A DNA stretch of 37,295 nucleotides from the NCBI GenBank assembly GCA_025454395.1, contig JALOOM010000084.1:1-37295 (forward strand), read 5' to 3'. Made by a program: the position numbers and the translations under genes. The stretch comes from Elainella sp. Prado103 (lineage in GTDB: Bacteria; Cyanobacteriota; Cyanobacteriia; Elainellales; Elainellaceae). This document shows, one piece after another, positions 32,495 to 37,295 of this stretch (its first letter is position 1; every line of letters begins with the position of its first letter). The notes under the pieces are model-generated. The model saw only the letters and a program-made list of their open reading frames with translations, was not told where the DNA came from and ran no database searches.

Positions 32495-32546
32495 TGCACA
32501 TTTTCGGAACACGCATTTTCGGGACACGCATCTTCGGGTTGTGCAT
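32495..32546. repeat. 15-bp tandem repeat, about three copies
   Basis: TGCACATTTTCGGAA (32,495), CACGCATTTTCGGGA (32,510) and CACGCATCTTCGGGT (32,525) are followed by TGTGCATT. It lies in the 686-bp gap 32,294-32,979, which otherwise shows only the weak small frames noted separately. Confidence 0.8.
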
Positions 32547-32776
32547 TAGATGCCATCGGTCTTAGCTTCACCAGTCTTGTCGGAAATGGTGAACAGCTTC
32601 CACCGCCTCCCGCCTGAAAGCCTAATCCAGAGCGCTTTGCCGGATCATGGTTCAGCTTTGGGTCTTGCATTGCAGAGCGACTGTGAAGATTATGTGAAGA
32701 CTAACTGATTGATCGTTTGGCAACCTTGTTTCGCTCGATAGACCCGCAGTGATGACATAGAAGAGGGGCTCTTAAG

Positions 32777-32863
32777 ATGAATCAATCTATAACACTGAGT
32801 ATGATGCCCAATCTCAGCCCGTTTGACGGAGAAGAACAGTTGCCGCCTACAAAGGGAATGTAA
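32777..32863 (+). CDS. Possible 28-residue peptide
   Basis: MNQSITLSMMPNLSPFDGEE followed by QLPPTKGM, with a purine-rich GAAGAGGGG stretch about 8-16 nt before the ATG. No homology known to me. It is listed because the surrounding gap is long and otherwise empty. Confidence 0.2.
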   Translation: MNQSITLSMMPNLSPFDGEEQLPPTKGM

Positions 32864-32979
32864 AAAGATCCTTTCCTAAGCTCTGGAGACATTCTGGGTG
32901 CAGGTTCCGGGGTGTTTCCAGACTTTTGAAACTGTTCGATCGTTGATACAATTCAAGGCCAATTCTAATGAGATTCATT

Positions 32980-35451
32980 TTACACTCGATCAGATGATTT
33001 GGTTGACGCTAAATTTAATAGTTCTTTGACTTTCTCGGCTTCAGCCGTCATACCTAGCTGCACAAAAATTTGAATTGCCTCGCTAGCATGTTGCTGCCTC
33101 GCTTTCAAGTTATTTTGGGCATCTGCCAGCTTCGCTAATGATTCTTGAATAAACGCCATCCGCAAATGATCTTGATTGGCTTTTGCTACCAGCAAACCCT
33201 GATCTAAAAGTTGCTTAGCCCGCTTAAAATCTTTTTGATGCATTGCTACTTCAGCCAATGAGTTCTCGATCACCCGCAGAACGCGATCCTGCCCGATCGC
33301 ACGCGCATATTCCCAAGCTGCTTCAAAGTAGGGCTGAGCCGCTGCAACATCGCCAGCATTAAAATAGGCAACCCCTTGGTAGTAGCGAATATGACTCAAG
33401 CATTCTTGGCGCTTATAGTCGTCTACATTAGCCTGCTGCAAAATGGTTTCGGATTGTTCCAGCCATTCCCTGGCTTTCACAAATTCATTCTGACGAATAT
33501 TCACATAACCAATCTGACGAGCTAGATTGGATTGATCTTTTAGATCGGGCTGATATTCGCGCAATTCCCAGGATCTGGACAGCAGTTCGCTGGCATCCTG
33601 CAAAGACTTTTCATCGCCGATCGTAGTCAGCCGCCAAGCTCGAAAACTCAGTAGTTCACCAGCCGTTTGCCAATCTGCTCGCTGCAAGGCAGTTTGAATT
33701 AACCACTCTGTCCAGGCTAAGCCTGTTTTCCAGTATTGCACCCGGTTGGTTTTGCGGCCGACGCTGTAGAAGCAAGATTTGAGATTTTGCCAGATCTTTA
33801 GCATCGGCTCATAACATGCTTCTGCCATACACCAGTTAGCAACAGCATGTAGATTTTCCCATTCAGCATCCAATTCACCAAATTCTCCCTGCCAGACCGA
33901 CGGGTCTTGATGATGGTAGTTGAAAGAAAAATCTACATACCAATTAATCCAACGCTCATAAACAACTCGCCTAAATTCAAATTGATTATTCAGCTCTGAT
34001 ATAATATACGCTCTCGTGGGTGCAATAATTTTGTAGCGACTGGAATGTTTCTCAGCATTATATTCTTGGCTGATCAACGATAATCTTTGTAGTTCTACGA
34101 TCGATTCCTCGGCTGTTTCCAGATCGACTTCTGGAATTGCAATCGCAATCAACGCTTGACGCAGAGCAGGCTCAGGAAACAGAGCCGTTGCTAACAGCAG
34201 CCAATAAGACGATCGATTGCGCAAAGTCTGAACTGAACTGGCAAAGCAAAATTGTGCTAGATTGCCAACGGGCTGCAGGAGCCGATGACGGATCACCTGC
34301 ATCGAATACCCTTGCGAGAGTTGACCGATCGCCAAATCGATCGCAATGGGTAATCCTCCTGTCAGTTGATAGAGGGCTTTACTCTCTTCCACACTAAGGC
34401 GAACCCCCATCTCGCCAGCCTGGTATTCCACAAGCTTGAGCCCTTCCGGTTCAGACATGGCAGTCAGGCGAATAATGCAATTGCCCATGATGCCTTCTCG
34501 TGTAGTAATCACCGATTTAACCGACGAGGGCAAATCACACAGAAAATCATCGATCGTTTGTCTATTTTCGATCACCTCCAGGTTATCCAGAATTAAGAGG
34601 GTGCGATAGTTAGCCAGCACTTTATAAATCAGCGTTGTCTGCTCTGCTAGGGTAAGAGCTAGATCCCCTTGGTCTAATAAATGGTTACTATCTAACATTT
34701 CGATGATTTGTCGGATCAGATCTTTTTGGTGCAGATCCAGCCGATTGTGTAACCCGTTATAAGTGAGGAACTGATGTTTGGCCGTAGTGAAAATAATCAG
34801 ATCGAAGGTGGCCTCGGCTGGGGTGGCATCCGGAGCACAGCTTCTATGCAAACAGCGCCAAGCACAGGTGGTGGCTAGAGAGGTTTTGCCAACTCCGCCT
34901 AATCCAGCAATACAGATTAATGAGGCGGCATGTTTGGGAGAAAGCAGTTTTAAGAGTCGATCAACTTCTTCTCGCCGACCAATAAACTTGCTGCAAGGCT
35001 GTTTAGGTAAATTATGAAAAACTCGCTTAGGCGTGTTATGAGATCCACTACTTGAGGTATTTCCAGCATGAGTATGATGTGATTCCTGGAATGCTGTTTG
35101 AACAGAGCTAGACCAGCGAGATTCAGCAAAACTACGCTCAGCTTCTTGGTTGTCTTCAGCCTGTTGAGCTAACAGGTTCGCCTGGTAAATCTCTTCTAAA
35201 AAAAGTCTGACGTTTTTGGATCTCACTTCTTTGCCGAGCCGCTGCCAGAGCTTAGGGGCAATTTGTCGTTCGATCGTACCGCGTCTTAAGTGACCGGCTT
35301 GGGCCGTTTTGAGCGGCTCGCCTGCTAAAATATGCTTCAAAATGGCTTCTTCATGCCAATCCAGGGGTTTATCCGCTTTAGACAGAAGCAACTGGTTGGC
35401 AACGGCAATGAGCTGGTCGATAGTAACGGTTGCAGTGGCTTCGGCTTTCAT
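32980..35451 (-). CDS. STAND NTPase: vMAP-like N-terminal helical domain, NB-ARC-like core, TPR-like tail
   Basis: 823 residues. Residues 10-95 (ending LDWHEEAILKHILAGEPLK to FLEEIYQANLL) resemble the N-terminal HTH domain found on cyanobacterial STAND proteins associated with vWA-MoxR systems. A Ser/His-rich linker leads to the NTPase: Walker A GLGGVGKTS (183-191), Walker B LLILDNLEV with D289, the SVITTREG sensor, and a GLPIA motif near 368. A winged-helix region follows, and from about 540 to the end repeated helical pairs are TPR-like (ARQIGYVNIRQNEFVKAREWL, YYQGVAYFNAGDVAAAQPYF). Such proteins are signal-activated switches, some in phage defence. It has no obvious effector domain, so it may work through a partner. 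It is divergent from the sigma-like gene at 35,957. Confidence 0.88.
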   Translation of the reverse strand: MKAEATATVTIDQLIAVANQLLLSKADKPLDWHEEAILKHILAGEPLKTAQAGHLRRGTIERQIAPKLWQRLGKEVRSKNVRLFLEEIYQANLLAQQAEDNQEAERSFAESRWSSSVQTAFQESHHTHAGNTSSSGSHNTPKRVFHNLPKQPCSKFIGRREEVDRLLKLLSPKHAASLICIAGLGGVGKTSLATTCAWRCLHRSCAPDATPAEATFDLIIFTTAKHQFLTYNGLHNRLDLHQKDLIRQIIEMLDSNHLLDQGDLALTLAEQTTLIYKVLANYRTLLILDNLEVIENRQTIDDFLCDLPSSVKSVITTREGIMGNCIIRLTAMSEPEGLKLVEYQAGEMGVRLSVEESKALYQLTGGLPIAIDLAIGQLSQGYSMQVIRHRLLQPVGNLAQFCFASSVQTLRNRSSYWLLLATALFPEPALRQALIAIAIPEVDLETAEESIVELQRLSLISQEYNAEKHSSRYKIIAPTRAYIISELNNQFEFRRVVYERWINWYVDFSFNYHHQDPSVWQGEFGELDAEWENLHAVANWCMAEACYEPMLKIWQNLKSCFYSVGRKTNRVQYWKTGLAWTEWLIQTALQRADWQTAGELLSFRAWRLTTIGDEKSLQDASELLSRSWELREYQPDLKDQSNLARQIGYVNIRQNEFVKAREWLEQSETILQQANVDDYKRQECLSHIRYYQGVAYFNAGDVAAAQPYFEAAWEYARAIGQDRVLRVIENSLAEVAMHQKDFKRAKQLLDQGLLVAKANQDHLRMAFIQESLAKLADAQNNLKARQQHASEAIQIFVQLGMTAEAEKVKELLNLASTKSSDRV

Positions 35452-35929
35452 CGATTAATTAGCAAAGAGGAAATAGGACTTGCAGCAGAAGTTTTAGATT
35501 GAGCATACTGCTTCTAGAGCAGATTTTCTATGGATTGCTCACAAGAAGCGCACGCTCAAGATAGACTCTGTTACCCAAGATACTGAAGCGATCGGGCGGT
35601 GGGGAGATGAAAATTCAACGATCGATTCAGGAAGTTCATATCAAAGCTCATAAAACTCATATTTTTCATTATTTTTGCTCAGTGAGTTGATTTGAGGCTG
35701 ATTTTTCCCAGGGCAATAGGTGTAATCTCATGTTCAGAAATGACAGTGAGTTGTAAGAACGATCGAGTAACGTTCGTCCGTTTGTTCGAGTTGGAAGGCG
35801 GATGGGTGACTGTGAGTGTAGCACTGTATACTTCGGTTGGACTGCTAGCTATCACTTAATAGAATCTGATAATCTATGCCTTATCAGAATCCTGAAGTCG
35901 GCTAAGTCGTTCTCGAACCACATTTCTTA
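35452..35929. other. Divergent intergenic region with TCAT repeats
   Basis: 478 bp between the start of the STAND gene and the sigma-like gene. It contains TTCATATCA, CTCATAAAA, CTCATATTT and TTCATTATT in succession (35,635-35,675; spacings 12, 9, 9), unlike the 10/11-bp arrays of the island. I see no gene, terminator or RNA here. Confidence 0.4.
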
Positions 35930-35956
35930 GTGTCCCCTATCCAAAAGTCAATCAAT

Positions 35957-36748
35957 ATGACTAAAGATTTTGATGACGATCTACCAGATTCTCTAGATGA
36001 TCAGCTCGATCAACTGATCGACAAGGCGATGCATTCTCCAGAGAATAGTTTGGAGCAAAAACGAATATTGCGTACTATTTTGAATAGTGTCGCATTACGG
36101 GGACGATTATTCGATCGGGTGATTGAAGAGCCCAATGGGGCCAAGCGCAGCAAGCAGAAGCAACGCTTTATCTGGGTGATGCAGCAGTCTGGCTCAATTT
36201 GGATGCCTAGGTGGATTTTTGACTGCTCATCAGTAGAAGATAGGGCAGATATAGAGTCTGAAGCATGGCTTTGGTTCTGTAAGAATTTTGAGAAATATGT
36301 TCCAGAAAAAGCGAGTCCAGTAATTTGGTTTAACCAACGACTGAGTGGCATCGCTAAGGATTGGTACAGAAAAAACCGTGGTTCTGAACTTCCTCCGGCA
36401 TCGCTTGATCAGCCTGTTAAGAGTGACGATAGTGAAAGCAAAACCTTAGGGGAATTACAACCTAGCCCCGATCCCGATCCTGAGTCCTTCGCGGAAAATG
36501 AGCTACTTCGGAGCCGGGTTCAAGCTTGTTTGGAAAAACCTACATTTATCCAGACCTATGTATCAGAAGATTGTAAAGATTTGCATTGTCGTTGGTTAAT
36601 CTCAGCCTTTTTACTCGATGAGATGGAGTGGGAGGAGATTTTTCGAGACTGCAAGGCCAGTCAAAATAAAAAGCGACAAAAGGCTATTCGGCGCTGTTAC
36701 CGCGAAAGATGCTTGCCTCGTTTGCGAGCTTGCTTAGATGCTGAATGA
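35957..36748 (+). CDS. Sigma-70-like regulatory protein of the type found before DUF1822 genes
   Basis: 263 residues from the ATG at 35,957; a GTG at 35,930 would add nine residues, and neither has a good ribosome-binding site. An acidic N-terminus (DFDDDLPDSLDDQLDQLID) precedes a segment with sigma region-2-like features (DIESEAWLWFCKNFEKYVPE, PVIWFNQRLSGIAKDWYRKN). A Ser/Asp-rich linker is followed by a C-terminal helical part where region 4 would be, but without a clear helix-turn-helix. I recall such proteins in cyanobacteria directly upstream of DUF1822 genes, as here. Whether it acts as a sigma factor is unproven. Confidence 0.65.
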   Translation: MTKDFDDDLPDSLDDQLDQLIDKAMHSPENSLEQKRILRTILNSVALRGRLFDRVIEEPNGAKRSKQKQRFIWVMQQSGSIWMPRWIFDCSSVEDRADIESEAWLWFCKNFEKYVPEKASPVIWFNQRLSGIAKDWYRKNRGSELPPASLDQPVKSDDSESKTLGELQPSPDPDPESFAENELLRSRVQACLEKPTFIQTYVSEDCKDLHCRWLISAFLLDEMEWEEIFRDCKASQNKKRQKAIRRCYRERCLPRLRACLDAE

Positions 36749-36827
36749 TGCTGAATAGTATTTTTTCAAATCTATCCCAGTCAAACTGCGTCAACATGAC
36801 AACTTAGTAACCAGGAAACCATCAGTT

Positions 36828-37295
36828 ATGACTTCTACAATGATTACGATCGCTGTTCCTCTCACTAGAGCCGATCGACAACAAGCACAATCCTTTAAGG
36901 ATCAGCAGCTAATTGCTGAGAAAGCTGATCAGATCTATGAGAACACGTTAGCTGTGCTCGCAACCCATCATTACTTGGACATGATTGATGTGCCAACTGA
37001 TTTAGATCGTAGCTACAGTCAAGACCCAAGTACCTTTCTTGCTTCTAACATTGCCGATCTCTATGTTCCAGGAGCGAGGGGGCGGCTTGAGTGCCGGGTG
37101 GTTCATGAGGGTGAGAATGCTTGTTTTATTCCTACCGAAGTTTGGAGCAATCGCGGTCAGCGCGATCGGATTGGGTATGTAGTAGTGCGATTGAATGAAA
37201 CCAACACAGAGGCGACGGTTTTGGGCTTTGTCTCTGAAGTTTCTGTAGAGCATCTGCCGTTAAGCTATTTGCGATCTTTGGATGATTTGATCGAT
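36828..37295 (+). CDS. DUF1822 family protein (5' part, runs off the window)
   Basis: 156 codons are open from the ATG at 36,828 to the last base; the 3' end is outside. The N-terminus (TIAVPLTRADRQQAQSFKDQ, AEKADQIYENTLAVLATHHYL) and the later phrase IGYVVVRLNETNTEATVLGF with HLPLSYLRSLDDL match the cyanobacterial DUF1822 family from memory. It lies 79 bp after the sigma-like gene on the same strand, a pairing I recall elsewhere. Function unknown. Confidence 0.8.
   Translation, partial: MTSTMITIAVPLTRADRQQAQSFKDQQLIAEKADQIYENTLAVLATHHYLDMIDVPTDLDRSYSQDPSTFLASNIADLYVPGARGRLECRVVHEGENACFIPTEVWSNRGQRDRIGYVVVRLNETNTEATVLGFVSEVSVEHLPLSYLRSLDDLID

Noticed and set aside
32328-32670. Two minus-strand frames, including one with KMRVPKMRVPKM repeats
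   Set aside because: The repeats are only the translation of the 15-bp tandem DNA repeat; no ribosome-binding site and no family resemblance.
35635-35675. TCAT repeats as another member of the regulon arrays
   Set aside because: Spacings of 12, 9 and 9 bp do not keep the 10/11 helical phase, and the half-sites are CTCATA/TTCATT; no matching -10 geometry relative to either flanking gene.

Overview
The window is cyanobacterial, most likely from a filamentous Leptolyngbya/Oscillatoriales-type genome. The evidence is frequent GCGATCGC (HIP1) octamers and GATCGATC-rich coding sequence, together with families that are typical of or restricted to cyanobacteria: DUF1818, DUF1822, a CruA/CruP-type lycopene cyclase, and an rpoZ cluster. 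No species can be named from the sequence alone.

Island (about 260-21,950). All intact genes here are on the + strand. A two-component block comes first: a response regulator with an OmpR/PhoB DNA-binding domain, an HPt domain, a second receiver and GGDEF; a membrane histidine kinase; and two stand-alone receivers. It is followed by a two-repeat exported protein, an operon of small membrane proteins ending in an exported HAD phosphatase, an outer-membrane barrel, a type I sulfatase with a CTAGR formylglycine motif, a tandem DUF1254/DUF1214 protein, a YqhA-like membrane protein, a cytoplasmic HAD phosphatase, a formylglycine-generating enzyme (FGE) with both catalytic cysteines, and a MarC-family membrane protein. 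Decayed pieces lie between them: a truncated copy of a membrane-protein gene, a DUF1214 tail and a Uma2 remnant.

Main discovery. Upstream of seven genes in this block there are direct-repeat arrays of the half-site TTCnTAT (mostly TTCTTAT), spaced alternately 10 and 11 bp, always in the orientation of the gene. There are eight arrays, because one gene has two. In all eight, the C of the last half-site is exactly 15 nt before the first T of a TAnnnT hexamer that can serve as a -10 element. One array precedes the response-regulator gene itself. I infer an autoregulated regulon in which the OmpR/PhoB-type regulator replaces -35 recognition and co-activates the sulfatase, its FGE activator, both HAD phosphatases and several envelope proteins. 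I found no such arrays outside the block.

Island edges. A degraded copy (about 1-262) of a small helix-turn-helix gene pair lies at the left edge. The intact pair (21,955-22,637) lies at the right edge in the same orientation, so the block is bracketed by direct repeats. Just beyond are a 3' half of tRNA-Cys (22,864-22,910), which looks like an integration scar, and a transposase tail.

Chromosomal-type region (23,500-37,295). It holds tRNA-Pro(GGG); a minus-strand cluster of rpoZ, an exported proline-rich protein and a DUF1818 protein; a lycopene-cyclase-like flavoprotein; a PPC-FKBP fusion isomerase; two small unknown genes; an aspartoacylase opposite a LysR regulator; a STAND NTPase with a TPR-like tail; and, divergent from it, a sigma-like protein followed by a DUF1822 gene that runs off the window. 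Intergenic spaces between 25 and 32.6 kb contain several unrelated short tandem repeats (13-18 bp units), two of which include the stop codon of the adjacent gene.
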